A stretch of DNA of 64,000 nt, taken from contig JAOZID010000010.1 of the NCBI GenBank assembly GCA_026014465.1, forward strand, positions 152,188 through 216,187, given 5' to 3'. Position 1 is the stretch's first letter. Every line of letters begins with the position of its first letter. This document shows positions 34,417 through 43,176 of the stretch, piece after piece. The notes beneath the pieces were generated by a model, which was not told where the DNA came from, did no database searches, and saw nothing but the letters and a program-made list of their open reading frames with translations. The DNA is from Candidatus Bathyarchaeota archaeon. GTDB lineage: Archaea; Thermoproteota; Bathyarchaeia; Bathyarchaeales; Bathycorpusculaceae. The translations under genes were made by a program, and so were the position numbers.

Positions 34417-35349
34417 TTGGGTTCGGCTGTTATTGAAGTTGCTGATTTGGTTAAGCGGTATGACGAGTTGAATGCGGTTAACGGGATTTCTTTTGACGTG
34501 AAAGAGGGCGAGGTTTTTGCTTTTTTGGGTCCTAACGGTGCAGGTAAGACTACGACGGTGGAGATTTTAGAGTGTATACGTCCTCTCACCAGCGGAAACG
34601 CGCGTATCTGTGGGTTGGATGTGACGCGTGAGTCGGATGTTAAGCAAATCAAGAAAATCATTGGGGTTTTGCCTCAGGATTTTAACGCTTTGGATAAGCT
34701 TAGCGTAAAAGAAAACATTAGCCTGATTAGCGACATGTACGACACGCACCTTGACGTAGACGAAGTCATCAAACTGCTCGACTTGGACGATAAAACCAAA
34801 ACCAAATTCGAAAACCTCTCAGGTGGCTTAAAACAACGCGTAGGCATCGCAGCAGCCTTGGTAAGCGACCCCAAAGTTGTGTTCCTTGATGAACCCACCA
34901 CAGGCTTAGACCCAAAAGCACGCCGCGACGTCTGGTCAGTAATCGCTAACCTTCGCAAACTAAACAAAACCGTCTTTCTAACCACGCATTACATGGAAGA
35001 AGCCCAAGTCCTCGCCGACCGCATAGCCATCATGGACAAAGGCAAAATCGCCGCCATCGGCTCCACCCAGCAACTCATAACAAAGCACGGCGGACTCAAA
35101 GTGCTGATAATTCGCAAACCCGAAAAAACCCTTGCTGAGCAGCTGCAGAAAAAATTCAAAAACGCCATACTGAACCACGACAGCGACGTCGAAATCAAGG
35201 TTGACAACGTCGAGGAACTGTGGCGTATCATGTCAGGCTTAACCGAAATGAAGCTCGATAAGGACTTGGAGATTCAAACCCCCACAATCGAAGACGTTTT
35301 CCTCAAAATCACGGGTGGACGCATAACTGAGGAGGGCGAACTGAACTGA
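34417..35349 (+). CDS. ABC exporter ATPase (DrrA-type)
   Basis: ATP-binding subunit of an ABC-2 exporter. The full core is present: GPNGAGKTT (Walker A), Q-loop at LPQDFNALD, LSGGLKQR (signature), VVFLDEPTTGLD (Walker B), and TTHYMEEA (H-loop). The C-terminal extension ends in EDVFLKITGGRI, as in DrrA-type proteins. TTG 34417 is preferred as the start because AGGAAAGGAG precedes it at good spacing; ATG 34378 would add 13 residues. It is followed after 17 bp by its permease and is certainly co-transcribed with it. The substrate is unknown; members export drugs, lipids or polysaccharide. Confidence 0.9.
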   Translation: MGSAVIEVADLVKRYDELNAVNGISFDVKEGEVFAFLGPNGAGKTTTVEILECIRPLTSGNARICGLDVTRESDVKQIKKIIGVLPQDFNALDKLSVKENISLISDMYDTHLDVDEVIKLLDLDDKTKTKFENLSGGLKQRVGIAAALVSDPKVVFLDEPTTGLDPKARRDVWSVIANLRKLNKTVFLTTHYMEEAQVLADRIAIMDKGKIAAIGSTQQLITKHGGLKVLIIRKPEKTLAEQLQKKFKNAILNHDSDVEIKVDNVEELWRIMSGLTEMKLDKDLEIQTPTIEDVFLKITGGRITEEGELN

Positions 35350-35366
35350 AATTCGTAGCAATTTTC

Positions 35367-36605
35367 ATGGCGGTTACTAAGAACTGGATTAGAAGCCGCT
35401 CAGGCTTGTTCTTTAGCATCATGTTCCCGATTTTGCTGCTTGTGGTTTTCGGCTCGATTTTCTCTAACGTGGGCGGCGCAAGCAGCTACGGCTTATTTGT
35501 GCAGAACATGGACCAAACCAACGGCGAACCCACAGAGCTCTCACAAGCCTTCGTGGACGCACTCAACAGCACCGAAACATTTGCCATAACCACCATTCCG
35601 CCAGACGCGAACGCCACAACCTACGCCCAAGACGCCCTTGGACCCTTAGGCGGCAACATGCGCATACTCGTCATATCCGAAGGCTTCCATGACGACCTGA
35701 TAAACGGAACCATGCGCGTACGCCTAGGCATTTGCCATGACACCCTGAACATGTCCTACGAGTACTTTGCACCGTACATCAACGGAACTGAAGCTGCCCA
35801 AATCCAAGAGGGCATGGAACAGATGCAACTGTTCATCGACGAGTTCCCCGAAGTAAACGCTTCTTTAACTATAATGCTGGATTCAGGTGACCAATCCGCT
35901 GGAACCGTATACAGCATCATCGGCAGCGTAGCCAACGCGTTTAACTACGAACTCATCGGAGCCAAAAACATAATCGTCATCAACCAAGAATCCGTAACCT
36001 CCACACAATTTAGCACTGTAGACTTCTACATCCCAGGCATAACCGCAGCCTTCATCATGACCAATGGCATAATCGGGTTAACCTCCACTAACACCGAATT
36101 CAAACGCCGCGGCATCATCAAACGCCTCTCCATAACGCCTCTCACCAAGATGGACTGGGTCATAGGCTCCATCCTAAGCCAGACCCTTCTAAACCTTATA
36201 CTTGCCTTCATCATGATAGGCGTAGGCTGGCTGCTCTTCGACGTCCGCGTAATACCCGACGCCATAACCATCCTTATGATATTCTTGGGTTCAGTCATGT
36301 TCTCAGGCATAGGCATGAGCCTCGCAGGGCTGTTCAAAGACATAGAAGCCGCCAACGCAGTCGGAAACGCCATAGCCTTCCCCATGATGTTCCTCTCAGG
36401 CACCTTCTTCCCCTTAGAAATGATGCCCGACTACCTACAAACAATCTCCAAAGTCCTGCCCCTAACCTACTTCTCAGAAGGACTCAAAGCCGCCATGATA
36501 ACCCAAAACCTCGACACCATCATATTCAACATCACCATCGTCGCCGCCATCGCAGTAGCCTTCATCATCATCGGAACCCTCGTCACACGCTGGAAAAGCA
36601 AATAA
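35367..36605 (+). CDS. ABC-2 type permease, partner of the preceding ATPase
   Basis: A 412-residue membrane subunit. An N-terminal transmembrane helix (SGLFFSIMFPILLLVVFGSIF, with preceding basic residues) is followed by a large extracellular domain (residues 35-220) with three N-x-T/S sequons. A five-helix C-terminal bundle carries FKRRGIIKRLSITPLTKMDW as the coupling segment and SGTFFPLEMMP as the conserved reentrant motif. This is the ABC2_membrane_3 layout. ATG 35367 is assumed; codons immediately upstream (KFVAIF) look coding, and an overlap start at CTG 35346 is possible but unusual. Confidence 0.88.
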   Translation: MAVTKNWIRSRSGLFFSIMFPILLLVVFGSIFSNVGGASSYGLFVQNMDQTNGEPTELSQAFVDALNSTETFAITTIPPDANATTYAQDALGPLGGNMRILVISEGFHDDLINGTMRVRLGICHDTLNMSYEYFAPYINGTEAAQIQEGMEQMQLFIDEFPEVNASLTIMLDSGDQSAGTVYSIIGSVANAFNYELIGAKNIIVINQESVTSTQFSTVDFYIPGITAAFIMTNGIIGLTSTNTEFKRRGIIKRLSITPLTKMDWVIGSILSQTLLNLILAFIMIGVGWLLFDVRVIPDAITILMIFLGSVMFSGIGMSLAGLFKDIEAANAVGNAIAFPMMFLSGTFFPLEMMPDYLQTISKVLPLTYFSEGLKAAMITQNLDTIIFNITIVAAIAVAFIIIGTLVTRWKSK

Positions 36606-36683
36606 CCCCACTTCCCCAACCCCCACACCCTTCTTCATCTACAAATTCAAAACCGCTACAAAACCGCTACAACACCGTCCAAA

Positions 36684-36754
36684 CCAACCTATTAGCTGCC
36701 TATTTGGCTGCTGTTTTTAATTGTATGCAGAAACGATAGGGGGAGGGGGGTCTA
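36684..36754 (+). repeat. Dispersed intergenic element, copy B
   Basis: CCAACCTATTAGCTGCC, then CTATTTGGCTGC (a near direct repeat), then TTTTTAATTGTATGCAGAAACGATA and a tail of five G, A and six G, ending TCTA. It is the longest copy, at 71 bp. It lies between the ABC-2 permease and TrpRS, 67 nt before the TrpRS ATG and in the same direction. The TTTTTAATT may serve as its TATA box. Confidence 0.8.
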
Positions 36755-36821
36755 CGTGGATTCAAAAAAGAGTTATATTCCTTGATGGGTTTTTGTTCCC
36801 AAACAGCTTAGTTTCAGTTGG

Positions 36822-37976
36822 ATGTTTATGGTCGCCCCCGATAGCAGTGCAGAAAACAATAATGGCGAGATGGTGGTTACGCCTTGGGAGGTTAAGGGTA
36901 AAGTTGATTATGAGCGGCTTATTCGCGAGTTTGGTACGCAGCCCTTAACTGATGAGCTTCTTGATAAAGTTGCAAAGTACACCGACGAGCTTCACTTGCA
37001 GATTCAGCGTCACATCTTCTTTAGCCACCGCGACCTAGACACTGTGCTTAACCTGTACGAGCAAGGCAAAAAATTCGTTCTCTACACAGGCAGAGGTCCC
37101 TCAGGACCCGTACACATCGGGCACCTTGTTCCCTGGATATTCACCAAGCACCTGCAAGAAAAATTCGACACGCGCCTGTACTTCCAGATGACCGACGACG
37201 AAAAATACCTCATCAGCGACCGCGCCACCCTCAAGCAGACACGCCAAAACGCGTATGAAAACGCCCTTGACCTCATAGCAGTTGGGTTCAAACCCGAAAA
37301 CACGTTTATCATCTACGATGTTGAAGACATGGATTTGCTCTACGACATCATCCTTGAAATCGCCAAACGCATCACCTACAGCACGGCACGCAGCACCTTT
37401 GGCTTCCAAGACAGCACCAACATCGGCTGGGTATTCTGGCCCGCCATACAAGCCGCTCCCTGCTTTTTGCACAAAAAACTCACAGGCGAAAACGTCCCCG
37501 CCCTAATCCCCGCAGCCATCGACCAAGACCCGTACTGGCGCGTAACCCGAGACATCGCCCCAAAACTCGGCTACCACAAACCCGCCCAAATCCACTGCCG
37601 CTTCCTCCCCGGATTAGCTGCAGGAGGCAAAATGAGCGCGAGCATGCCTGAAACCAGCATATTCACCATGGACCCCCCCGACGTCGTCAAAAAGAAAATC
37701 TGGAACGCGTTTACGGGCGGCAAAGGAACCGCAGCCGAGCAACGCAAACTAGGCGCAAACCCGCACGTATGCAGCATATTCCAATACTACTTTTACCTGT
37801 TTGAAGAAGACAACCAGAAGCTATCGGAGCGCGAACGCAAATGCCAAGCAGGCGAAATGCTCTGCGGAGAATGCAAAAAAGACATCGTCGAAAAACTAAA
37901 CAAGTTCTTGGAGCAGCATCGTGAGCGCCGAGAAAAAGCCAAAGACACCATCAACCAGTACCACATCAAACGTTAA
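36822..37976 (+). CDS. trpS: Tryptophanyl-tRNA synthetase
   Basis: Class I aminoacyl-tRNA synthetase that charges tRNA-Trp. GPVHIGHL (near residue 95) is the HIGH motif and GGKMSASMP (near 269) the KMSKS-type motif. VVTPWEVKGKVDYERL at the start and IQRHIFFSHRDLDTVL are characteristic of archaeal and eukaryotic TrpRS. The long form of 384 aa is normal. ATG 36822 gives 16 residues of unconserved leader; ATG 36870, right before VVTPWEV, could be the start. It follows repeat copy B. Its tRNA substrate lies 6.5 kb downstream in the window. Confidence 0.95.
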   Translation: MFMVAPDSSAENNNGEMVVTPWEVKGKVDYERLIREFGTQPLTDELLDKVAKYTDELHLQIQRHIFFSHRDLDTVLNLYEQGKKFVLYTGRGPSGPVHIGHLVPWIFTKHLQEKFDTRLYFQMTDDEKYLISDRATLKQTRQNAYENALDLIAVGFKPENTFIIYDVEDMDLLYDIILEIAKRITYSTARSTFGFQDSTNIGWVFWPAIQAAPCFLHKKLTGENVPALIPAAIDQDPYWRVTRDIAPKLGYHKPAQIHCRFLPGLAAGGKMSASMPETSIFTMDPPDVVKKKIWNAFTGGKGTAAEQRKLGANPHVCSIFQYYFYLFEEDNQKLSERERKCQAGEMLCGECKKDIVEKLNKFLEQHRERREKAKDTINQYHIKR

Positions 37977-38048
37977 CCACCCTTTTTAGGAGCTTCTCAC
38001 TTTTCTGGTTCCTCTGGTTTTGGGTTGCGCAAGCCTTTTATGTTTGAA

Positions 38049-38081
38049 ATGACTATGGGTCATTGTGTGACCATTGGTCAT
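38049..38081 (+). promoter_or_regulatory. Tandem operator for the adjacent TetR regulator
   Basis: Two 15-bp imperfect palindromes, ATGACTATGGGTCAT (38049-38063) and GTGACCATTGGTCAT (38067-38081), are repeated with an 18-bp centre-to-centre spacing. They lie between a likely TATA box (CTTTTATG, 38034-38041) and the TetR start at 38089. The layout implies autorepression of the whole flavoprotein operon. Spacing and symmetry are seen; binding is inferred. Confidence 0.7.
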
Positions 38082-38088
38082 TTAGTGA

Positions 38089-38760
38089 ATGGCGGTCAAT
38101 AAGTTGACGGTTGAACGAAAAGAAAAAGAAAAAGAACTGCGGCGAAGTCAGATTCTCGATGCTGCTCAGGAGCTTTTCTTCTCTGAAAGCTACGACAAAA
38201 TCACCATTGCCTCAATTGCCAAGGCGGCGCAGCTTGCTAAAGGCACGTTGTATCTGTATTTTTCCAGTAAGGAGGCGCTTTATTGTGCGGTTTCTCTGAG
38301 GGGGGCTCGGTTGTTAAATGAGATGTTTCATGAAGCAGTAGCTGGGAAGCCGTCGGGGTTGGAGAAGGCTTCTGCGCTTGGCATGACCTATTACGAATTC
38401 TATAGGCGCTATCCTCAGTATTTTGAGATGTGTATGCACGCTGAGAACCTGCCCACGGTGTGCAGTGATGACGTTAACGCTTTAGAGTTGCAGCGGGTAA
38501 GCTTTGCAAACCTCGAAGTAGTGCTAAACGCTATAACAGAGGGTACCCACGACGGCTCCATAAAACCTGACCTAGACCCCCTGTTGACCTCGATTTTCCT
38601 CATACAATCCACACGAACCATGATACAGCTTCCAACAAGCTTCAAAATGATTCTCACGCAAACAGGCACAGACCAAGCTGCAACCGTAAAATTCGCCCTG
38701 CAGGCGCTACGTCATTTCCTACAAAACACCGAAAACAAAAAACTGGAGGAGAAAAAATAG
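38089..38760 (+). CDS. TetR/AcrR family repressor
   Basis: A 223-residue regulator. The N-terminal DNA-binding domain carries RRSQILDAAQELFFSESYDKITIASIAKAAQLAKGTLYLYFSSKEAL (residues 18-63), the full TetR signature. The C-terminal two thirds is helical and contains the ligand pocket and dimer interface, with a strongly charged N-terminal extension rich in Lys/Glu. It is 1 bp upstream of the first flavoprotein gene. The operator pair in front suggests self-control, and the ligand is probably a quinone, flavin or redox-active compound handled by the two flavoproteins. Confidence 0.9.
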   Translation: MAVNKLTVERKEKEKELRRSQILDAAQELFFSESYDKITIASIAKAAQLAKGTLYLYFSSKEALYCAVSLRGARLLNEMFHEAVAGKPSGLEKASALGMTYYEFYRRYPQYFEMCMHAENLPTVCSDDVNALELQRVSFANLEVVLNAITEGTHDGSIKPDLDPLLTSIFLIQSTRTMIQLPTSFKMILTQTGTDQAATVKFALQALRHFLQNTENKKLEEKK

Positions 38761-38761
38761 G

Positions 38762-39334
38762 ATGCAAGCTGTAATTTTTGATGGAGCCGCTGAAGATGAT
38801 TTGGCGGTTAATGAAATTGAGACTGCATTGTGCAGTCAGCTACGCCGTAGCGGCTGGGCGGTAGAGCTAATCAAGCTTCGGGAAAAACAAATCGCAGAAT
38901 GCCTTGGCTGTTTTGGCTGCTGGATAAAAACTCCCGGAGAATGCGTCATCGACGACTACGGCAGAGAAACCACAAAAAAAGTCGTGCAAAGCGACCTGCT
39001 AATCTGGGTCACTCCAATAACTTTTGGCGGATACTCTTCAGAACTAAAAAAAGCAATTGACCGCATCATACCCATGCTGATGCCCTACTTTGAATCCTAC
39101 CACGGAGAAATCCACCACCAAATGCGCTACGAAAAATCGCCCAAACTAATAGTCATCGGAACCCACGCCGCCAACACGCAAACCACCGACACCTTCAAGG
39201 CGCTGACCCTTAGAAACGCCCTAAACATGCGACCCCCAAAATATGCCGTCGGAACCTTCCAAACCGACCAAAGCACCAAGGAAGCCTCAGCGTTTGTCGG
39301 TGACTTGCTCAAGCAGGTGGAGGTAGTTGCATGA
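38762..39334 (+). CDS. Flavodoxin-family NAD(P)H reductase with CxxC motif
   Basis: A 190-residue flavoprotein of the NADPH-dependent FMN reductase/iron-sulfur flavoprotein group. AECLGCFGCWIKTPGECVIDDYG (near residues 45-68) is the family hallmark: Cys clusters next to the FMN site. SDLLIWVTPITFGGYSSELKKAIDR (near 80-104) is the second flavin-binding loop. It may use cysteine, FMN or both. ATG 38762 starts two bases after the TetR stop. The stop overlaps the next gene by 4 bp. It probably reduces a quinone or xenobiotic that TetR senses. Confidence 0.8.
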   Translation: MQAVIFDGAAEDDLAVNEIETALCSQLRRSGWAVELIKLREKQIAECLGCFGCWIKTPGECVIDDYGRETTKKVVQSDLLIWVTPITFGGYSSELKKAIDRIIPMLMPYFESYHGEIHHQMRYEKSPKLIVIGTHAANTQTTDTFKALTLRNALNMRPPKYAVGTFQTDQSTKEASAFVGDLLKQVEVVA

Positions 39335-40020
39335 ACGCGCCCAAATCTGTCTTGTTGATAAACGGCAGCCCCAGATGCGAAAAAAGCAACTCACGCGCTA
39401 TCGCAAAAAACCTAACCGACAAACTGGAGAAGAAAGGCGTAAAATCCAGCGAAGCCACCGTTGTTAGGCTAATTAACACTGCGCAGGGACGCAAAAAACT
39501 CTTGGACCTTGTGGACGCTGCGGACATTTTGGTTCTTGCCGCGCCCCTCTACGTTGACAGTATCCCCTCGTTTACCATAAAAGCCATGGAACTAATCTGC
39601 AGCCACCGCAAAGCCACATCCCAACCCCGCCGGTCTATGCTGGTTCCTGTTATGAACTGCGGCTTTCCCGAAATAGAGCACATGAAAATCGCGGTCCAAA
39701 TCATGCAACACTTTGCTTTGGAGTCAAATCTTGAGTGGGGTGGTGAGGTCATTGTTGGTATGGGCGAGGCTTTGAATGGTGAATTAAGTGATGAAAACAA
39801 GATGACTAGAAACTTGATTAAGGGGCTTGGTTTGGCTTCTGAGGCTCTTGTTCAGGGACAGGTTATTTCGGATGAGGCCAAGACTTTGACTGTTAAACCG
39901 TTTCTACCGCTGTTTGTATCAAAGCCGATGCTGCGTTGGTTTGGGCGCCGCGTGTGGAACAAGCAAGCAAAACAAAATGGCGCTCAAGACAAGATGCGAG
40001 CAAAACCATACGCGCCTTAG
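39331..40020 (+). CDS. Flavodoxin-like NAD(P)H-dependent oxidoreductase
   Basis: A 229-residue flavodoxin-fold protein, third gene of the TetR-controlled operon, with its ATGA overlapping the previous stop. LLINGSPRCEKSNSRAIA (residues 8-25) is the phosphate-binding loop of the flavodoxin-like group, and DILVLAAPLYVDSIPSFTIKAM (near 62-83) the isoalloxazine loop. GGEVIVGMGEAL follows. The C-terminus is basic and helical. It lacks the Cys motif of its neighbour. The two flavoproteins may work on the same substrate or form a heteromer. Confidence 0.78.
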   Translation: MNAPKSVLLINGSPRCEKSNSRAIAKNLTDKLEKKGVKSSEATVVRLINTAQGRKKLLDLVDAADILVLAAPLYVDSIPSFTIKAMELICSHRKATSQPRRSMLVPVMNCGFPEIEHMKIAVQIMQHFALESNLEWGGEVIVGMGEALNGELSDENKMTRNLIKGLGLASEALVQGQVISDEAKTLTVKPFLPLFVSKPMLRWFGRRVWNKQAKQNGAQDKMRAKPYAP

Positions 40021-40062
40021 AACCCTCTGACAGTTATGCGTAATAGCTGTTTTACTCCAGTT

Positions 40063-40443
40063 TTATTTTGCTGCTGCTCCGCCGATTGCTCCGCCTATGG
40101 TTGCTGTGACGGTGCCTACTACTGCGATTATACCCGCGAGTATTCCTATGGTGAAGCCCATTGCACCGCCAAATATGCTGCCTGCAACGCTAGAAACTAT
40201 GCCTGTTAACAAAGCTGTACCTACAACTGCAAATACTGCCATGATGACTGCTCCAAACATGCCTGACAAAAATCCTGCGAGGGCTCCTCGTCCAGCTCCT
40301 TGCGCTATAACTCCTGCTGTAAAGCCACCCAAAAATATGCCTATAAAAACGCCAAAAAACGGTATGACTATGCCTAAGGTTATCCCTGCGAATATGGTTG
40401 TTATGAAGCCTACAAGGGAAGCTAGGATTACGCTGTTTATCAT
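40063..40443 (-). CDS. Small glycine-rich membrane protein (DUF5518-like)
   Basis: A 126-residue integral membrane protein, hydrophobic throughout. It has four to five Gly/Ala-rich helices with repeated GxxxG-type spacing (GIFLGGFTAGVIAQGAGRGALAGFLSGMFGA). ATG 40443 was chosen because GAGAGGAC precedes it; the upstream in-frame extension lacks a ribosome site. It resembles small archaeal DUF5518-type proteins whose role is unknown. It is alone between two unrelated genes. Confidence 0.65.
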   Translation of the reverse strand: MINSVILASLVGFITTIFAGITLGIVIPFFGVFIGIFLGGFTAGVIAQGAGRGALAGFLSGMFGAVIMAVFAVVGTALLTGIVSSVAGSIFGGAMGFTIGILAGIIAVVGTVTATIGGAIGGAAAK

Positions 40444-40551
40444 TGTCCTCTCTATTAGCCTCAAAGGTCTGTTGGATAAAACCCTTCTGTCCTCTGAGTC
40501 CTGATGTAAAATCCGTATTTTCACGCATGTTTTACTGTGCGGAGCGTTTTG

Positions 40552-41037
40552 TTAGAAGTATAGTTCGTGTTCTTGCAGTAGCGCGTAGTATTCTTCGGGG
40601 CGTTTTAGTTTTTTGATGTATCCTCTGAAGCGAACGCTGATGGCTGTGCCTTTTTGGGCAAGAATTTCTTTTCGTCGTAGGTAATCCGCGGGTAAGGGTT
40701 TAGCCCATCGGTCAACTTTTTCGATGAACACGCCCTGCTCAGAGTCTATGTACTCTTTGTGGACGACTTGGGCGGCTTGCTCCTCAGTTAACCGCGTATA
40801 ATCTGAAGCCAAGACACAGGTGCCCACGAAGCGACCGCTATTTTTGCCCACCGCATAGAAAACTGCTTTGTCCCCTTTCCTTAGCAGGTCAATTTTGTTC
40901 TCGCGTTTGCCGTCTTCAGAGAGTTCCCTGATTGGCCAAAACTCCTCTTTGGTGCGGTGGTCAAACAGTTCCTGCGCTGTTCTGCCAAACAATCCGCCTG
41001 TTTCGCTTGTTACCTTGAAAATCCAGTAATTACTCAA
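40552..41037 (-). CDS. EVE-domain protein
   Basis: A 161-residue PUA-like EVE-domain protein. YWIFKVT at the start, LLRKGDKAVFYAVGKNSGRFVGTCVLAS (near residues 51-78) and VDRWAKPLPADY (near 108) are conserved blocks of the domain, which binds modified bases in DNA or RNA. It is single-domain and cytosolic. No restriction, methylase or helicase partner is nearby, so a defence role is not indicated. It is divergent from the flavin reductase gene. Confidence 0.8.
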   Translation of the reverse strand: MSNYWIFKVTSETGGLFGRTAQELFDHRTKEEFWPIRELSEDGKRENKIDLLRKGDKAVFYAVGKNSGRFVGTCVLASDYTRLTEEQAAQVVHKEYIDSEQGVFIEKVDRWAKPLPADYLRRKEILAQKGTAISVRFRGYIKKLKRPEEYYALLQEHELYF

Positions 41038-41185
41038 CGTTTACGTCTCCAATGGGTGAACAGTGTTTCTTTGAAGGGGTTCCTGTTTTATAGCTCTTGT
41101 TCTGTCTTTGCTGCAAAAGCGTGGTTACTTGGAGCGAAAGATGTAATTTGGTAACTGCTGATAGGTATGCTGGAAGTGAACTGTT

Positions 41186-41737
41186 ATGTCTGGAAAAGTT
41201 GAAGTGAACTCGCAGTATTCGTATCGGCTTATTCATCCTATGCATACCTTTTTGGTTTCCTGTGCGGGTGCGGATGGTAAACCTAACGTTTCGGCTGTGG
41301 CTTGGGTTATGCCCGTTAGCAATGACCCCGCGTTGGTGGCAATTAGCCTCTCACCTAAACGTCATTCTCACACGCTTATTGAGGCATCGCAAGAATTCGT
41401 GATTAACGTTCCAACCCTTGAGCTTTTGCAGTCCGTTTACGCGTGCGGCTCATTTAGCGGCAGAAGTTTTGACAAATTCAAGAAAGCAGGCCTAACCGCT
41501 GCGCCAGCCAAAAAAGTCAAAGCCCCAATCGTGCAGGAATGCATAGCCCACATAGAATGCAAAGTCTACGACCAAGTAACCGCAGGCGACCACACCCTAT
41601 TCATCGGAAAAATCCTTCAAACCTACGCAGATCCAGGCGTCTTCACAGAACGCTACTCGCTCGAAAACGCAAAAATGCTCTACCACGCAGGTGGCAACAA
41701 CTTCGCCCTACTAGACCCCAAAATCTACAAACCCTAA
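41186..41737 (+). CDS. Flavin reductase family protein (FMN-binding split barrel)
   Basis: A 183-residue protein of the flavin-reductase/split-barrel family. YSYRLIHPMHTFLVSC opens the barrel, PNVSAVAWVMPVSNDPALVAISLSPKRHSH (near residues 31-60) is the FMN-binding region, and FVINVPTLELLQSVYACGSFSGRSFDKF and IECKVYDQVTAGDHTLFIGKIL are the later signature segments. It would transfer electrons from NAD(P)H or a partner to FMN. The length is normal. It is followed, 97 bp later, by methionine aminopeptidase in the same direction, but probably by a separate promoter. Confidence 0.85.
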   Translation: MSGKVEVNSQYSYRLIHPMHTFLVSCAGADGKPNVSAVAWVMPVSNDPALVAISLSPKRHSHTLIEASQEFVINVPTLELLQSVYACGSFSGRSFDKFKKAGLTAAPAKKVKAPIVQECIAHIECKVYDQVTAGDHTLFIGKILQTYADPGVFTERYSLENAKMLYHAGGNNFALLDPKIYKP

Positions 41738-41834
41738 CCTTTTCCTTTTCCCCTCAATTTCCTTTTTTATTGTGCACTACTAATTTAAGTGTCTGTATAT
41801 CTAACAAAGGCAGACCGTGACGAAGTGAACCCGT

Positions 41835-42740
41835 ATGCCCACTTATGACCAAGAAGCCATAGAAAAGTTCTATTTATCAGGTAAAATTCTTCGTGAAACC
41901 CGCGAAACCATGAAGAGCTATGTCCGCGAGAACATGTCCGTGCTGGAGATTTGCGAAAAAGCCGAAGCCCTCATACGTGAAAAAGGCGGCAAACCCGCGT
42001 TTCCCTGCAACGTCTCCATCAACGAAGTAGCTGCACACTACAGCTCACCCCCTGGCGATAAAAGCACGGTACCCGAAAAATCCGTAGTCAAACTAGACAT
42101 GGGCGTACACGTCGACGGCTACGTAACCGACACTGCCACCACCGTCTGCTTTGACCCCCAATACGACTTGATGACGCAAGCCGCACAAGCAGCCCTAGCC
42201 GCCGCAACTGAAAACATCCGCGCAGGCATCACCCCCTCTAAAATCGGAGGCATAATCGAGAACACCATAAAAAACCGTGGCTTCAAACCCATATCCAACC
42301 TCACAGGGCACTCAGTGGGACGCTACATCATTCACGCGGGAACCAGCATCCCAAATGTTCATCAAGTTACTTTCTCGAAGTTCAAGGCAGGCGAAGTCTT
42401 TGCCATAGAGCCGTTTGTGACCACTTTTGATGCAAATGGTGTGGTGGAGGATGCGCCTCAGAGAACGATTTTCCGTTTGGTTAAGCCTAAAGCCGCCAAG
42501 TCGCCTCTTGCTAAGCAGCTTGTGAAGTACATTGAAGACAACTGCTACACGTTGCCGTTTTCGGAGCGTTGGCTAACAGATGCGTTGCCGCCTAAAGATT
42601 ACGCTGTCGCGTTCAAGGAGTTGCTGTCCAAAAAAGCAGTTATGAGTTACCCCGTGTTTGTGGAGACAAGCCGCAAAATGGTTACCCAAGCTGAACATAC
42701 GGTGGTAATAGAAGAAGATGGGTGTTCCGTCGTGTCTTAG
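41835..42740 (+). CDS. map: Methionine aminopeptidase, type II
   Basis: Removes the initiator Met from nascent proteins. The 301-residue length and the helical insertion near residues 190-245 are type II features. All five metal ligands are visible: D88 (KLDMG), D99 (VTDTATT), H159 (TGHSVGRYIIHAG), the Glu of FAIEPFVTT and the Glu of QAEHTVVI. KFYLSGKILRETRETMKSYVRENM is the usual N-terminal helix. It starts with ATG at 41835. It converges on the membrane zinc-ribbon gene with a 1-bp gap. Confidence 0.95.
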   Translation: MPTYDQEAIEKFYLSGKILRETRETMKSYVRENMSVLEICEKAEALIREKGGKPAFPCNVSINEVAAHYSSPPGDKSTVPEKSVVKLDMGVHVDGYVTDTATTVCFDPQYDLMTQAAQAALAAATENIRAGITPSKIGGIIENTIKNRGFKPISNLTGHSVGRYIIHAGTSIPNVHQVTFSKFKAGEVFAIEPFVTTFDANGVVEDAPQRTIFRLVKPKAAKSPLAKQLVKYIEDNCYTLPFSERWLTDALPPKDYAVAFKELLSKKAVMSYPVFVETSRKMVTQAEHTVVIEEDGCSVVS

Positions 42741-42741
42741 A

Positions 42742-43164
42742 TTAGACTTTGACGGGTTTTTCTTTTTGTTTGACTTCTCTGTAAATCGCTGTGATTAGCT
42801 GTTTGTCGTCGCATTTGGGGCATTGTTCGAGTTCTTTGAATACGTAGTCGCCGCGTTGGAATTCGCGTGTGCTTTTGATGTTGCATTTGGGGCATTCGAT
42901 GGTGGTGAGTATGGGCATGTCTTCTACTTTGAGGTTTGCTACGTGTTTGCGTGACTGATACGCGTAGTATCCTGCAAGACCCATCGAGATGAAACCAATG
43001 GCTAACAGGTAGAGGGTTATTTCTAACGAACCTGTTTCAAAGTATGCTCCGACGGCTACGACAATTGCGACAACGGAAAGCGCCAATGTTATGTAGATTA
43101 CGGCTTGTACGAAAGTTGAAATTTTGTTTGCTCCTGTGCTGTTTGCTTTTACAGTGTTGCTCAT
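42742..43164 (-). CDS. Membrane protein with cytosolic zinc ribbon
   Basis: A 140-residue protein with two transmembrane helices (residues 20-42 and 52-72) and a C-terminal zinc ribbon (TTIECPKCNIKSTREF...LEQCPKCDDKQ), four cysteines for one metal. The orientation cannot be fixed, but Lys-rich flanks suggest that the ribbon is cytosolic. AGGAGG precedes the ATG. It lies 12 bp behind the DUF1512 gene on the same strand, so the two are an operon. Function unknown. Confidence 0.75.
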   Translation of the reverse strand: MSNTVKANSTGANKISTFVQAVIYITLALSVVAIVVAVGAYFETGSLEITLYLLAIGFISMGLAGYYAYQSRKHVANLKVEDMPILTTIECPKCNIKSTREFQRGDYVFKELEQCPKCDDKQLITAIYREVKQKEKPVKV

Positions 43165-43176
43165 CTTCTTTTCCTC

